Assembly: GCF_004014715.1 (NCBI RefSeq)
Contig: NZ_CP034835.1
Location: 2,852,001 to 2,916,000 of the forward strand
From: Pseudoalteromonas sp. R3
GTDB lineage: Bacteria > Pseudomonadota > Gammaproteobacteria > Enterobacterales > Alteromonadaceae
Direction of reading: 5' to 3'
Length of the DNA stretch: 64,000 nt
Positions within the stretch are counted from its first letter, which is position 1, and every line of letters begins with the position of its first letter. Under the pieces are notes generated by a model. It did no database searches. It was not told the DNA's origin and saw only the letters and a list, made by a program, of their open reading frames with translations. Below are positions 8,837 to 18,622 of the stretch, one piece after another. A program made the translations under genes and the position numbers.

Positions 8837-10051
8837 TTAACCTTTATATTTTTGCATCACCAAAGTTGCGTTGGTGCCGCCGAAACCGAAGCTGTTCGAC
8901 ATCACAGTGTTCAGCTCACGTTCGCGCATTTCAGTCACAATATCCAGGCCTTGTGCCTGTTCATCCAGCTCATCAATGTTGATAGATGGTGCAATGAAGT
9001 TGTTTTCAAGCATCAACAATGAGTAAATCGCTTCGTGAACACCAGCAGCACCCAGTGCGTGACCTGTCATTGCCTTAGTTGCGCTGATCGCCGGAGAATT
9101 GTCACCAAACAGCTCCTGGATTGCACCCAGCTCTTTAACATCACCAACCGGCGTTGAAGTACCATGGGTGTTCAGATAGTCGATTGGACCTTCGAGATCC
9201 TGCATTGCCTGCTTCATACATCTCACAGCGCCTTCGCCAGACGGTGCAACCATGTCATAGCCATCTGATGTCGCGCCGTAACCAACAATTTCAGCATAGA
9301 TGTGTGCGCCACGTGCCAGTGCATGCTCAAGCTCTTCAACAACCACGATACCGCCACCGCCAGAGATAACAAAACCGTCACGGTTTGCATCGTACGTACG
9401 TGAAGCCGTTTCTGGTGCTTCATTGTACTTAGTAGACAATGCACCCATTGCGTCGAATTCCATTGCCAGGGTCCAGTGTAGCTCTTCACCACCACCGGCA
9501 AAGATCACATCTTGTTTGCCCAGCTGAATTTGCTCTACCGCATTACCAATACAGTGCGCAGAAGTCGCACACGCAGAGCTGATAGAGTAGTTTACACCTT
9601 TGATTTTAAACGGTGTAGCAAGACAGGCAGACGCAGTACTGGCCATAGTACGCGGTACCATGTAAGGACCAACGCGCTTAACGCCTTTCTCGCGCAGAAT
9701 GTCTGCGGCTTCAACCTGATACTTAGATGAGCCACCACCTGAACCAACGATCAGACCCGTGCGCTCATTAGAAACCTGCTCAGGTGCCAGACCTGAGTCT
9801 TCAATCGCTTGCGCCATTGAAATATAAGAAAATGCAGCTGCATCTCCCATAAAGCGATGTGCTTTACGGTCAACCAGAGACTTTACGTCAATATCCAGCT
9901 TGCCCGATACCTGGCTGCGCAGATTCATGTCTGCGAACTCTTGGTTAAAAGCGATACCACTTTTACCCGCTTTCAAAGATTCTAGTACTTCTTGCTTGTT
10001 GTTACCGATGCTTGACACTACACCGATACCCGTAATAACGGCTCTTCTCAT
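8837..10051 (-). CDS. fabB: 3-oxoacyl-[acyl-carrier-protein] synthase I (FabB)
   Basis: Condensing enzyme of fatty acid synthesis, needed with FabA to make unsaturated fatty acids. The 404 residues match FabB. The Cys-His-His triad is visible: Cys161 in [10 protein letters not shown], a histidine in [11 protein letters not shown] near 296 and one in [11 protein letters not shown] near 331. The C-terminal glycine loop [10 protein letters not shown] is intact. It is divergent from mnmC, with about 180 bases between them carrying a FabR-like palindrome, so control by the unsaturated fatty acid repressor is likely. Confidence 0.95.
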   Translation of the reverse strand: MRRAVITGIGVVSSIGNNKQEVLESLKAGKSGIAFNQEFADMNLRSQVSGKLDIDVKSLVDRKAHRFMGDAAAFSYISMAQAIEDSGLAPEQVSNERTGLIVGSGGGSSKYQVEAADILREKGVKRVGPYMVPRTMASTASACLATPFKIKGVNYSISSACATSAHCIGNAVEQIQLGKQDVIFAGGGEELHWTLAMEFDAMGALSTKYNEAPETASRTYDANRDGFVISGGGGIVVVEELEHALARGAHIYAEIVGYGATSDGYDMVAPSGEGAVRCMKQAMQDLEGPIDYLNTHGTSTPVGDVKELGAIQELFGDNSPAISATKAMTGHALGAAGVHEAIYSLLMLENNFIAPSINIDELDEQAQGLDIVTEMRERELNTVMSNSFGFGGTNATLVMQKYKG

Positions 10052-10125
10052 GGGTAATTCCCTTAGGACTTTTTAAATTTACGCGTATTCTACGCTGAAA
10101 CCAGGTACCAAGTGGTCAGCTTTCC

Positions 10126-10143
10126 AGCGTACACACGTACTCT
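10126..10143. promoter_or_regulatory. FabR-like operator upstream of fabB
   Basis: AGCGTACACACGTACTCT is an imperfect palindrome (six of nine arm positions pair) that resembles the AGCGTACA...TGTACGCT site of FabR in enterobacteria. It lies 75 bases upstream of the fabB ATG. The assignment is by resemblance recalled from the family, not by a matrix score. Confidence 0.42.
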
Positions 10144-10231
10144 GAACTGATATTTGTTAAAATGCAACGGACGAACGCAAATAAAATCCGTAAAATAGCC
10201 ACCAATTTAGTAGCGAACTTTTAGACTCATT

Positions 10232-12217
10232 ATGATACGCAACGCCCAGATACACTTTAACGACGCAGGCACGCCGGTCGCAGACAGCTTTGACGATGTC
10301 TACTTTTCGAACGACGACGGCCAGGCAGAGTCGGATTATGTTTTTTACACACAAAACAAGCTCAATACCCGATTACTTAACCATGACAGGGACCACTTTG
10401 TGGTTGCCGAAACCGGATTTGGCACAGGGCTGAATTTTCTTAATACCTGGGCTCAGTTTCAGCGCCTGAAAACACAGCGCAATGTTCAACGTCTTTATTT
10501 TATTTCATTTGAAAAATACCCCATCAAGATTGAAGATTTACGACAAGCCTTAAAAGCATGGCCAGATTTATCGGATCAAGCACAACAATTGTGCGCACAA
10601 TACCCGGATGCCATTGAAGGCTGTCATCGCCTTGAGTTTGATGGCGGTGAGGTCATTCTGGATCTGTGGTTTGGTGATGTACATGCCTCTTTACCAAAGC
10701 TCTCGTATGCGCCCAACGGCCTGGTAGATGCCTGGTACCTGGATGGCTTTGCTCCCAGCAAAAACCCGGATATGTGGCAACAATCTCTGTTTGATGCCAT
10801 GGCAGCGCTGAGTCGGGCCAATGCCACTTTCGCCACCTTTACCGCAGCGGGCTTTGTCAGACGGGGCTTACAACAAGCCGGTTTTGACTGTCAAAAAGTC
10901 AAAGGTTATGGCCGCAAACGGGAAATGGTGATCGGTCAGTTTAATGAGGCGAATCAGCAGGCGGCTAACCCACAATACTATCGCCACACAGCTCGTAAGC
11001 TCGAACGCGTTGCCGTCATTGGTGGCGGTATTGGCTCAGCCTGCCTGAGCTACCAGCTTGCCAAACGCAACATCAGTACGACCTTATTTTGTAAGGATGA
11101 AACCCTCGCCGGTGGTGCATCACACAACCGCCAGGGCGCCGTTTATCCTAACCTGCAGGCCGAATACAGCACCACCAGTGAGTTGTATGCATTGAGCTTT
11201 TTATACGCGCGGCGTTTTTATCAGCAAATCGAAGCAGCTGGCTTTAGCTACGACCATGACTGGTGCGGCGTATTGCTGCAAAGTGTGACCGATGGCAAAC
11301 GGACACAACACCAGAAAATTGCCAGCAGTGATTTGTTTCCAGACTCATTAATACGCTATGTCTCAGTCACAGAAGCACAAAAGCTGGCCAACATAGACAC
11401 CCCATTCGATGGTCTGTTTATCGAACAGGCCGGCTGGGTAAGCCCACCTCAGTTGACCGCAGCCGTCTACAACGCAGCACAGGCTAAGTGCCCGGGTCAG
11501 CAGCACTTTAATGCTAATGTCTGCGAACTCGACAAACGTGAAGATGGTTGGTACCTGCTCGTTAATGCTCAGTGGCAGGGGCCGTTTTCTGACGTCTTTG
11601 TATGTGGCGGTGAGCACAGCGACGGGTTTGCTCAGACACAACACTTAGGATTGCATGGTGTGCGGGGCCAGGTTTCTCATATCCAGGCCGGCGAAGCCTC
11701 TTCCGCGCTCGCAACAGTGTTATGCCACAAAGGGTACTTTACACCCAGCCTGCAGGGCGAACATTGTATGGGCGCGACGTTTGAAAAATACAGCAAGGGC
11801 CGTGAAGTCACCGAGCAGGATAATGCCACCAACCGCGCTCAGTTACAGGGCTTTTATGGCGATACGCAGTTTGATCAGAGCCTGGGAGAAATCACAGGGG
11901 CCAAAGCGGCAGTACGTTGCTGCTTTAACGATCACTTCCCCATGATAGGTCAGGTGCCGGATCCAACCAGTCTGTGCGACGCTTTTGCCAATCTGCGCCG
12001 AGGCAAACATCATGATTTTGCACCATTAACGCAACCTCATGAAGGTCTGCATGTAGTGACGGGATTTGGCGCACGCGGATTGTGTAGTGCGCCGTTGGTG
12101 ACTGAACACCTGATTGCTGCACTGTGTGATGAACCGCGCCCGCTTAGCGAGCGACTGAATCAGGCACTGCACCCTGCCCGCTTTGTGGTTCGGGATTTGA
12201 TCAGAAACAAAATCTAA
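10232..12217 (+). CDS. mnmC: Bifunctional tRNA modification enzyme MnmC
   Basis: Converts cmnm5s2U34 to mnm5s2U34 in tRNA. The 661 residues hold both halves. The N-terminal methyltransferase (1-245) has the SAM loop VVAETGFGTGLNFLNTW near 52-68 and the later DAWYLDGFAPSKNP. The C-terminal FAD-dependent oxidase begins with the dinucleotide-binding sequence VAVIGGGIGSACLSY near 263-277 and ends with VVTGFGARGLCSAPL. Both domains look complete. It is divergent from fabB, which is a common arrangement in this group. Confidence 0.95.
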   Translation: MIRNAQIHFNDAGTPVADSFDDVYFSNDDGQAESDYVFYTQNKLNTRLLNHDRDHFVVAETGFGTGLNFLNTWAQFQRLKTQRNVQRLYFISFEKYPIKIEDLRQALKAWPDLSDQAQQLCAQYPDAIEGCHRLEFDGGEVILDLWFGDVHASLPKLSYAPNGLVDAWYLDGFAPSKNPDMWQQSLFDAMAALSRANATFATFTAAGFVRRGLQQAGFDCQKVKGYGRKREMVIGQFNEANQQAANPQYYRHTARKLERVAVIGGGIGSACLSYQLAKRNISTTLFCKDETLAGGASHNRQGAVYPNLQAEYSTTSELYALSFLYARRFYQQIEAAGFSYDHDWCGVLLQSVTDGKRTQHQKIASSDLFPDSLIRYVSVTEAQKLANIDTPFDGLFIEQAGWVSPPQLTAAVYNAAQAKCPGQQHFNANVCELDKREDGWYLLVNAQWQGPFSDVFVCGGEHSDGFAQTQHLGLHGVRGQVSHIQAGEASSALATVLCHKGYFTPSLQGEHCMGATFEKYSKGREVTEQDNATNRAQLQGFYGDTQFDQSLGEITGAKAAVRCCFNDHFPMIGQVPDPTSLCDAFANLRRGKHHDFAPLTQPHEGLHVVTGFGARGLCSAPLVTEHLIAALCDEPRPLSERLNQALHPARFVVRDLIRNKI

Positions 12218-12235
12218 ATAATGTGCAATGCCGTC

Positions 12236-12260
12236 AGGCTCCCAAAACGGGAGCCTTGCT
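12236..12260. terminator. Bidirectional terminator between mnmC and motY
   Basis: AGGCTCCC (12236-12243) pairs with GGGAGCCT (12249-12256) around a five-base loop. It lies 18 bases after the mnmC stop and just past the motY stop of the opposite strand. Confidence 0.75.
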
Positions 12261-12261
12261 A

Positions 12262-13137
12262 TTATGGTTTGGAGATTTGGATCACCACGCGGCGGTTTTT
12301 ATCACGTCCGATGGGTGTATCGTTCGGCGCAACATGGCGTTTTTCACCGAAGCCATCCGTGACAATTTTGTCTTCTGGTATGCCTTTAGACGCCATATAG
12401 CTTTTAATGGCTTCTGCACGCTTTTTCGACATCGCCATATTGACCGAGCGGCCACCATAGCTGTCCGTGTACGCCGAAATATAAATCGACTCAATGTCAG
12501 GATCATTATTGAGGTACTCGCCAATCATATCCAGGCGTTTGCGCGATGACTTGGTGAGTTCGCTGCTGTTAAACTTATAATTCATCACCGTAAAGGCAAT
12601 ATCTTCAAAGCTGTAAGGCAGCAGGTTGTCGCGGCACTGCAAAAACTCCCAGTAAGCTTTTTTGAAATTCACTGAAGACAGCGCCACGGAGATCTGATCG
12701 TGCTGGTTTTGCCAGTCCTGATAATAAAAAGTGGGATAATAGCCCTTTTCGAGCTCAGTCAACATTTCCCAGGAGATGTCGTTGGTCAGTTCACCATCAA
12801 ATTTCTTCAATAACTTCATCTGGCCCATCACCCGTGCCGGCAACCCGGCTCGCCATGCAGGCGGCACCGACTCCAGCCCGGCAAAGTCGTAAGTATCGGG
12901 CCTTACAACCATATCCAGATTAAAAGTCAGGTCTTTGTTTTTACTTGCTGTTGCAGAGAAAATGGCCTCACCGTAGTAAGGAACTTCATGTGATAAAGCG
13001 CACGACAATCGGGTGGTTCTGTCAACAAACCATTGCGAGCTGTCTGCCGTGGCAGAGTATTGCCGCATTGCGCCCTGTGCCTGAAGCGTCAGGATACTCA
13101 ATGTCATGGCAATGATCAGGTTTGTATTAAACTTCAC
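12262..13137 (-). CDS. motY: Flagellar motor protein MotY (OmpA-like C-terminal domain)
   Basis: Predicted T-ring component of a sodium-driven polar flagellar motor. From a GTG start the protein has 291 residues: a signal peptide (about 1-23), an N-terminal region that in Vibrio MotY contacts the basal body, and a C-terminal OmpA/MotB-like peptidoglycan-binding domain. That domain contains ISAYTDSYGGRSVNMAMSKKRAEAIKSYM and ends in GRDKNRRVVI. I prefer the GTG at 13135-13137 because GGAG lies nine bases upstream and the signal peptide then begins with MKF; a longer frame reaches 13188. The neighbour rnt matches the motY-rnt order of Vibrio, which supports MotY over a generic OmpA-family protein. 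Confidence 0.85.
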   Translation of the reverse strand: MKFNTNLIIAMTLSILTLQAQGAMRQYSATADSSQWFVDRTTRLSCALSHEVPYYGEAIFSATASKNKDLTFNLDMVVRPDTYDFAGLESVPPAWRAGLPARVMGQMKLLKKFDGELTNDISWEMLTELEKGYYPTFYYQDWQNQHDQISVALSSVNFKKAYWEFLQCRDNLLPYSFEDIAFTVMNYKFNSSELTKSSRKRLDMIGEYLNNDPDIESIYISAYTDSYGGRSVNMAMSKKRAEAIKSYMASKGIPEDKIVTDGFGEKRHVAPNDTPIGRDKNRRVVIQISKP

Positions 13138-13355
13138 GCTTTTACTCCGCTTTGAACAAAAATACCGAACTAGACGCAGTGCCCGCAAACAGGACAGCCT
13201 GTAGTTAGCGTCTTACTGAAAGTCAAAGCAATAATCGTGCCTTAATATCAAGCTACTGAACGGCAAAGTTCTGACACCTGAACCTCAAACGGTACACCTG
13301 ATATGACGGCTGTACTGCCAGATACGCATACTGAAGCAGGAAACGCGCCACTAAG

Positions 13356-13384
13356 TTCGCATCTTTATTTCTGATCAGTATAAT
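13356..13384 (+). promoter_or_regulatory. Sigma-70 type promoter of rnt
   Basis: TTCGCA (13356-13361) and TATAAT (13379-13384), spaced by 17 bases, lie 32 bases upstream of the rnt ATG. Confidence 0.6.
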
Positions 13385-13415
13385 AGGCCGCTCAAATTAG
13401 TAAACCAAGCAGATT

Positions 13416-14081
13416 ATGGCAGAACAAGAGCAAACCCTATTCGCAAAGCGCTTTCGCGGCTTTTTTCCCGTCGTCATTGACGTTGAAACCGCAGGCTTTA
13501 ATAAAGACACCGACGCACTGCTGGAAATTGCCGTCAGCATGCTCAAGATGGACGACCAGGGCCTGCTCAGCCTGGACCACACGGTCCATTTTCATGTTGC
13601 GCCTTTTGAAGGTGCCAATATCGAACAATCGGCGATAGACTTCAACGGCATAGACCCTTTCAGTGCCTTACGCGGCGCAGTAGACGAAGAAGAAGCAATC
13701 AAAGAGATCTGTAAGGCAGTACGCAAAGCCCAAAAGGCCGCGGGCTGTCAGCGCTCGGTTGTGGTGGCTCACAATGCCGCGTTTGACCACGGCTTTTTAA
13801 ATGCTGCCATCGAGCGCTGTAAAATCAAACGCACCCCGTTTCATCCGTTCGTGAGTTTCGACACCACTTCGCTTGCAGGGTTAGCACTGGGCCAGACAGT
13901 ACTGGCAAAAGCCTGTCGTACCGCAGGGATTGAGTTTGACAACAGCCAGGCACATTCAGCATTGTATGATACCGAACGCACCGCAGAGCTGTTTTGTCAT
14001 ATTGTAAATAAGTGGCAGGCACTGGGTGGCTGGCCTTTACCTGACATGTCGGATGAAGAGGATGACGAATCGGCTCAATAG
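13416..14081 (+). CDS. rnt: Ribonuclease T
   Basis: A 3'-to-5' exonuclease of the DEDD family that trims tRNA, 5S and 23S rRNA 3' ends. The 221 residues carry the three exonuclease motifs: Exo I in [20 protein letters not shown] (about 25-44), Exo II around [13 protein letters not shown], and Exo III in [15 protein letters not shown], with the catalytic His and Asp present. It is divergent from motY and has its own promoter-like sequence. Confidence 0.95.
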   Translation: MAEQEQTLFAKRFRGFFPVVIDVETAGFNKDTDALLEIAVSMLKMDDQGLLSLDHTVHFHVAPFEGANIEQSAIDFNGIDPFSALRGAVDEEEAIKEICKAVRKAQKAAGCQRSVVVAHNAAFDHGFLNAAIERCKIKRTPFHPFVSFDTTSLAGLALGQTVLAKACRTAGIEFDNSQAHSALYDTERTAELFCHIVNKWQALGGWPLPDMSDEEDDESAQ

Positions 14082-14099
14082 CCGAGGAATAACATCATG

Positions 14100-14124
14100 C
14101 GCGATACCCGCCACAGGTATCGCG
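14100..14124. terminator. Inverted repeat between convergent rnt and DUF342 genes
   Basis: CGCGATACC pairs with GGTATCGCG around a seven-base loop. It lies between two converging genes, where a shared terminator is expected, but no long T run follows on either strand. Confidence 0.5.
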
Positions 14125-14130
14125 ACAACC

Positions 14131-15768
14131 TTACTGTGTAGCAAATTCCTGAGTGATCTTCCCCTCATCGAGCAATACCGAATGCGGCGGATAAATCCGA
14201 GAAAATGACTTACTGTCTCTGGCAATGGTGAGTTCGATCCCCGGATGCATTAACTCGTTGATTTTGATCCGGCTCATCTTTAACAGCCTTGCCAGCTTGT
14301 GCTGTACCAGCTTCATATTGCGTTGATTACGCGCGTAATGTTTACTGAGTTGCTGCTCATTCACTGCCAGTTTGCTGAGATAGGCGTCGCGTTTGGTAGA
14401 CGCTGGTGCTTTCTGCGCTTTGATTTGGGCCCGCTTCAGAGCAAGGGTTTTATCGGCAAGACGCTTTTCAAGATCTTTAAATTCTTGTTGTTTTTTCTTC
14501 AGCATATGCCAATCCTGCGCCAACGCTATGCGCGTTCGGGTACCCGAAGGTGCACCCACTTCACCCGCTTCAATACGCATGGCGTCGTATACTGTGCCGC
14601 CGATCAATTTACCTCTGGGCGTGTCGCCTTTGCCGACCCGGATCATGCGCTTGGCTCTGAGATCGCAGTGTAATACCTGACGTTCAATCAACAGATCCTG
14701 CTCAGATTCAATATGGCAATACTGTGCATAACCAATTGAAACGGTGCGTTTTGCTTTTATACAACAACTGAAGTCTTCGCCCTCTTCGCGCTTACGACCT
14801 ATCACGCCCAGCATAACTGTCACCGCGCCATTGCTTTCAAGGTGTGCAGATTCAACAAAGCCAATCACGGTGATATCGCCAGACGCTTTAATTTTCATAC
14901 CGTCTTTAACATCACCACTGACAATCACACTGCCATCAAACTCAATGTGGCCCGTCGTAACATCAACCTGGTCGTAACACAGCACGTCATCCACGCGAAT
15001 ACCACGAGGAATAGCCACGGGTACCCCTTTGGAGTCAGCAATTAACAGGTTAGGATCATCGGGAGAGATTTTGGTGCCTTCCGGTACCTCCAGGGCAAAG
15101 TCTTTACCCTGTTTAGGCTCAAGTACATCACCAAATACAGAATACCCTTCTTCGCCTGGCGTTGGCGGCACACGCTTCATCAGCGGGCTACCGGGACTGA
15201 CGGTAATGATGGCACCGAGGTCGCGCATATCAACCTTGCCACCGTCTTTTTGTTGCGGGCTTAGAACTCTGTCTTGCGCTGTCATACACAAACGAACAAA
15301 TCTGGCGTCAGTGCCATCTTTGGCACGCTGACCATGGGCAACAATGCCACTATAGACACTACCAGGAGACTGCTCAAACTGCTGACCTAAGAAAGTATCC
15401 AGTGCTTGCTTGCTGATCCCGCGTTTTACCCCGGCTGATTTTAGTGCTTCACGGGCCTGCTCCATGGTCACCATTTTGCCGCCCCGTGCTGTCGTCAGTC
15501 GAGCTTCGGCCATCATATTGTTGTCATCGACCCGAATAGACAGCTCGGCATCAACCGCCTTAGCTACAATTAAGGAATCCTTTTCTCTATCATCCGACGG
15601 CGAAAACAACTGCCCGATATTGGCATGTATGATATCAAAGTCGGCATAAGGAGAGCTTTCCAGCGCTTCAACAAGCTGCGCGGAACTGGCCGGAAATCCG
15701 GTATTTGCAGGGTGTTCGTTGATTGAAACGTACCCTGACTCCTCATCAAAATGAAACAAAGACATCAC
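14131..15768 (-). CDS. DUF342 / FapA family protein
   Basis: A 545-residue cytoplasmic protein of the FapA family. It has a variable N-terminal region, a central right-handed beta-helix-like stretch with repeated hydrophobic and glycine residues (GHIEFDGSVIVSGDVKDGMKIKASGD and following), and a C-terminal coiled coil of lysine- and glutamine-rich helices from about 395 to 490. Family members include Vibrio vulnificus FapA, which binds the PTS protein IIA-Glc; many others are uncharacterised. It is convergent with rnt and monocistronic here. Confidence 0.82.
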   Translation of the reverse strand: MMSLFHFDEESGYVSINEHPANTGFPASSAQLVEALESSPYADFDIIHANIGQLFSPSDDREKDSLIVAKAVDAELSIRVDDNNMMAEARLTTARGGKMVTMEQAREALKSAGVKRGISKQALDTFLGQQFEQSPGSVYSGIVAHGQRAKDGTDARFVRLCMTAQDRVLSPQQKDGGKVDMRDLGAIITVSPGSPLMKRVPPTPGEEGYSVFGDVLEPKQGKDFALEVPEGTKISPDDPNLLIADSKGVPVAIPRGIRVDDVLCYDQVDVTTGHIEFDGSVIVSGDVKDGMKIKASGDITVIGFVESAHLESNGAVTVMLGVIGRKREEGEDFSCCIKAKRTVSIGYAQYCHIESEQDLLIERQVLHCDLRAKRMIRVGKGDTPRGKLIGGTVYDAMRIEAGEVGAPSGTRTRIALAQDWHMLKKKQQEFKDLEKRLADKTLALKRAQIKAQKAPASTKRDAYLSKLAVNEQQLSKHYARNQRNMKLVQHKLARLLKMSRIKINELMHPGIELTIARDSKSFSRIYPPHSVLLDEGKITQEFATQ

Positions 15769-16294
15769 TTACTTCCCGAAAATTATGCATGATGTTATTA
15801 AATTTATTATGCACTACCAGGTCTATACATAGGGCAAGGGCCGCTGCGTAACCTCTAATACTGTATTGCATCCTTGCTGACAATCTGAGTAGAGTCTAAA
15901 CAGAAAACAGCCTGTTATGTTATCGCCATAAAGCACGCATGCTTTTTAATGCGCTAACATCAAGTCCCATCATTTTACAGTTGTACCTATTTATGCAAGC
16001 TAATCTTGGCAAACAACAAAAATAATTTGGAAAAAATACAACCAAAGTGCTATATTTCCCATAATCTAAGATGCAGCCAAAATTCAAACCTAGATAAAAC
16101 AGGTACGAACCGGTCAAACTGACTCGCAGCGACAAGTTAAAACAACCATCGCCTTGCCTTATTTGAGCACAACCTTCCCTAATTGTTAAGCCCAACCAGT
16201 CACTCAACTACACAAAATATAAACGATTGTAAATGAGACTTGAGTATAAAACCGCCAAGTAGTTCTTATCACTGTACTTATCGGCAAACTTAGC
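15769..16294. other. Intergenic stretch upstream of ssrA with no recognised gene
   Basis: About 525 AT-rich bases. A 95-codon open frame exists on the minus strand (15920-16207), but its composition is unlike a protein and no ribosome binding site stands out. The right end carries the ssrA promoter. Confidence 0.5.
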
Positions 16295-16324
16295 TTGAGC
16301 TTTAGGGATTTTATTGGGTATAAT
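16295..16324 (+). promoter_or_regulatory. Promoter of ssrA
   Basis: TTGAGC (16295-16300) and a perfect TATAAT (16319-16324), spaced by 18 bases, end 27 bases before the mature tmRNA 5' end. This leaves a short leader to be removed by processing. Confidence 0.65.
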
Positions 16325-16351
16325 CATAATCACTGACTGAAAGAGATTTCA

Positions 16352-16708
16352 GGGGCTGATTAGGATTCGACAGGATTCATGAAGCCTGAGGTGCATGTCG
16401 AGGGGCGGTTGGCCTCGTAAAAAAGCCGCATTTAAAGTAATCGCAAACGACGATAACTACGCTCTAGCGGCATAATAGCCCGCTAGCACTCCTCCATGAA
16501 ATGCTTGTGGTTCTGGTTCTGGAGTGTCACCCTACACAAGATCGCTACGGAAACCCTGGCCGGGGTTGAAGGGCTAAAACTAAGCGGCCTCGCCTTTACT
16601 TATCGTGTTCGTCCGAGACTTAAAGGTTAACCAAAAGACGATACTAAACATGTAGGACCGAAGGTCGACGCTTTCTGGACGGGGGTTCAAATCCCCCCAG
16701 CTCCACCA
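16352..16708 (+). ncRNA. ssrA: Transfer-messenger RNA (tmRNA)
   Basis: Rescues stalled ribosomes together with SmpB. The 5' end GGGGCUG pairs with CAGCUCC before ACCA at the 3' end, forming the tRNA-like acceptor stem with one G-U pair. The T-arm GGGGG-TTCAAAT-CCCCC is at 16681-16697. The tag reading frame begins with GCA at 16443 and encodes ANDDNYALAA, ending in TAA at 16473-16475, followed by TAG. The length of 357 nt is normal. The last 26 bases are also the left attachment site of the prophage, which leaves a complete tmRNA gene. Confidence 0.97.
16683..16708 (+). other. attL, left attachment site in the tmRNA 3' end
   Basis: The T-loop and acceptor-stem sequence GGGTTCAAATCCCCCC followed by AGCTCCACCA. 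It recurs at 63855-63879 with one C fewer in the C run, so the crossover probably lay in the AGCTCCACCA part or the C run has since changed. Confidence 0.9.
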
Positions 16709-16721
16709 CATAGCAACACCG

Positions 16722-16763
16722 AAACCCCATCAAAACACTGTTTTTGATGGGGTTTTTGTTTTT
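16722..16763 (+). terminator. Phage-supplied terminator for ssrA
   Basis: AAACCCCATCAAAA (16722-16735) pairs with TTTTGATGGGGTTT (16742-16755), a 14-base perfect stem with a six-base loop and a T-rich tail. It takes the place of the native ssrA terminator, which now lies beyond attR. Confidence 0.88.
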
Positions 16764-16901
16764 AGGGGTGTTTCTATAGTGGTTACGACGTGCCCTAATT
16801 TGGTCACGTGGGGTCACAAATACGGCACGCAAAATTCGGAAATTACCCAAATTGATACAGTTACCACAATGTTAGTTTGTGCAACATTCCGCCCCTAGCT
16901 C

Positions 16902-17780
16902 TCAACCACGATCGTTTTCTTGATATATGGCGAGCTGCCTATGGCGAACGTCATTATACTCATACGTAAGTAACTGCTTGGCCTTCCCAAGCTCATGTAA
17001 GACGCCCGTAAACTCTCCGTATGTAGTCGAGTTTAAGCCAGGCCGTTGATTGCTTCTTTCATCTAAGAGACGCAATCCATTCTCAACAACGTGCATCATG
17101 CTGAGTGGGCGCATCAATAATTGGTCTGGTATATGAGTGGCAGGAATATTCAGTTTCGATACCTGGCGCAAATCCCGGGCCGCATTACTCATGGTGAGCG
17201 ATGCCATTTCGGTAAATAAAGACACTGACCGAATGTACTCATTTAAATCGGCATCATCTAGTAACTCAATATATCTACCGGACTTCTTGCTTATTGAGAG
17301 CAAGTTAACCAAGTGCTTTCCTCTTTTTGCATGCACTGGTTCAGGAGGGAGTAAGAGCGGTTGATTCACAATTTCCATGAATTTTGATGCATGAACTTCA
17401 AGTTTCTCACTTAGAACTTTTAACGCATGCTGATTGCTCTGCTCTTGTAAGACCTCTTTCTGCAGTTTTAAGTTGTCGCGATGGATCGATTTTGTTTCCC
17501 TTAACTCACCCCTCGTAAGCTCTAGCTCTTTCGCCTGTAATCGAGTGGCATAAACCAATATGATAATTGTTAAAAACGAAAGTATAGGATTTAGAATACC
17601 GCCAAAGTAATCACCAAACGCACCAAATGATGACTGATCTTTTACGCCATCATAAAAATTTAAAAAGTAAAATATAAATAATATAGCTATGGCTGCAGGG
17701 GCCGCCCTGGTCACTACGAAGTCTATCTTCTGCAATGTAGTGCGCTCATCAATTGTTGCGGGGTTAGTTTTATCTACCAT
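16902..17780 (-). CDS. Putative phage abortive-infection membrane protein (putAbiC-like)
   Basis: A 292-residue protein with two membrane helices near the N terminus (about 27-45 and 60-80), followed by a charged coiled coil and a helical cytoplasmic domain. The stretch FGDYFGGILNPILSFLTIII leading into an L-Q-x-K-E-L-E-L-T-R-x-E-L helix is the pattern I associate with the putative AbiC abortive-infection family. That supports a role in excluding other phages, but no member of this branch is proven here. AAGGA precedes the ATG. It is the gene nearest attL, reads toward ssrA and stands alone. Confidence 0.6.
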   Translation of the reverse strand: MVDKTNPATIDERTTLQKIDFVVTRAAPAAIAILFIFYFLNFYDGVKDQSSFGAFGDYFGGILNPILSFLTIIILVYATRLQAKELELTRGELRETKSIHRDNLKLQKEVLQEQSNQHALKVLSEKLEVHASKFMEIVNQPLLLPPEPVHAKRGKHLVNLLSISKKSGRYIELLDDADLNEYIRSVSLFTEMASLTMSNAARDLRQVSKLNIPATHIPDQLLMRPLSMMHVVENGLRLLDERSNQRPGLNSTTYGEFTGVLHELGKAKQLLTYEYNDVRHRQLAIYQENDRG

Positions 17781-17941
17781 CTGTTAATCCTTTCACACTT
17801 TGAGGCTGCTAGTATGCATCAGACAGTTCTGTTGAATCAATTCATGAAGGCGCACTATCATGGGGCATCGGGAGGGGCTAAGGTTCAAGCCAGCATATGA
17901 GGAAAATTAAAAAATTCGCAGCCAAATAAAAATCACCGAAC

Positions 17942-18610
17942 TTACTCGACAAAGACACCTAACTCACTAGCAAGCTCTAAAAGATGTGGTCGCACAGTGT
18001 CACCGGATATAAAACCAATATCTTCACCATCATCAATATCGAGGCGAGATTTTTCAAACAAAGCATAGCACGTTGCCTGATAATTCCTTCCAGTGTACTT
18101 TACACCATCGAAGCCCATTAAATTAAACATCTGCGCCCAAGCAAAACACACGTCATAATCTGCAGTACTGAAAACCTGAGTATCGATCCCTAGAAGCCTG
18201 CGCGTTTTTGCGTTAGTCAGGTCAATAAACTTAATAAAAGTACCCTGCGGAACTTCCACCTCCACCGCTCTTTTCGACGACAGAAGTTTTTGGGGTACAA
18301 AAAAATCGGGGGTTAAATGCGCATTGCGAAAAATAGACTCACTCAATGCACCTTCAATGGTTCCGGACAGGTAACAGGTACCGAACGCCTTAATTCCACC
18401 ATGAGCAAACTCTGGTGGAGCACCCACAGGAACAACGCCATTAAATCTCCCATAAAGGCCTTTATCGTAAAAATCCCATCCATAGTCTTTGTTGTGTATC
18501 CGGTAAAATAGCTCTCCCGGACCTTTTTCCTCGTACTCCAGTTTTGAAATTAATTCTAGTTCGGCTAACAGTTCTATGCGGGGGTAACTTAATTTAAATT
18601 CCTGTTCCAA
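17942..18610 (-). CDS. RES-domain toxin (NAD+-degrading family)
   Basis: A 222-residue protein with the RES layout: an arginine in FYRIHN (about residue 37), GRFNGVVP, then CYLSGTIEGALSESIFR with the conserved tyrosine and glutamate, and a later block DGVKYTGRNYQATCYALFE. RES toxins such as MbcT and ParT degrade or transfer NAD+ to arrest growth. The start is TTG with GGAG upstream, a weak start consistent with keeping toxin levels low. It begins 12 bases after the larger partner gene, the usual antitoxin-first order of RES/Xre pairs. Catalysis is inferred from the family. Confidence 0.72.
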   Translation of the reverse strand: MEQEFKLSYPRIELLAELELISKLEYEEKGPGELFYRIHNKDYGWDFYDKGLYGRFNGVVPVGAPPEFAHGGIKAFGTCYLSGTIEGALSESIFRNAHLTPDFFVPQKLLSSKRAVEVEVPQGTFIKFIDLTNAKTRRLLGIDTQVFSTADYDVCFAWAQMFNLMGFDGVKYTGRNYQATCYALFEKSRLDIDDGEDIGFISGDTVRPHLLELASELGVFVE

Positions 18611-18622
18611 GCTCCGCTCCTA

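Noticed and set aside
15920..16207. 95-codon open frame on the minus strand upstream of ssrA
   Set aside because: No ribosome binding site, unlikely composition, and it lies in a spacer that looks non-coding.
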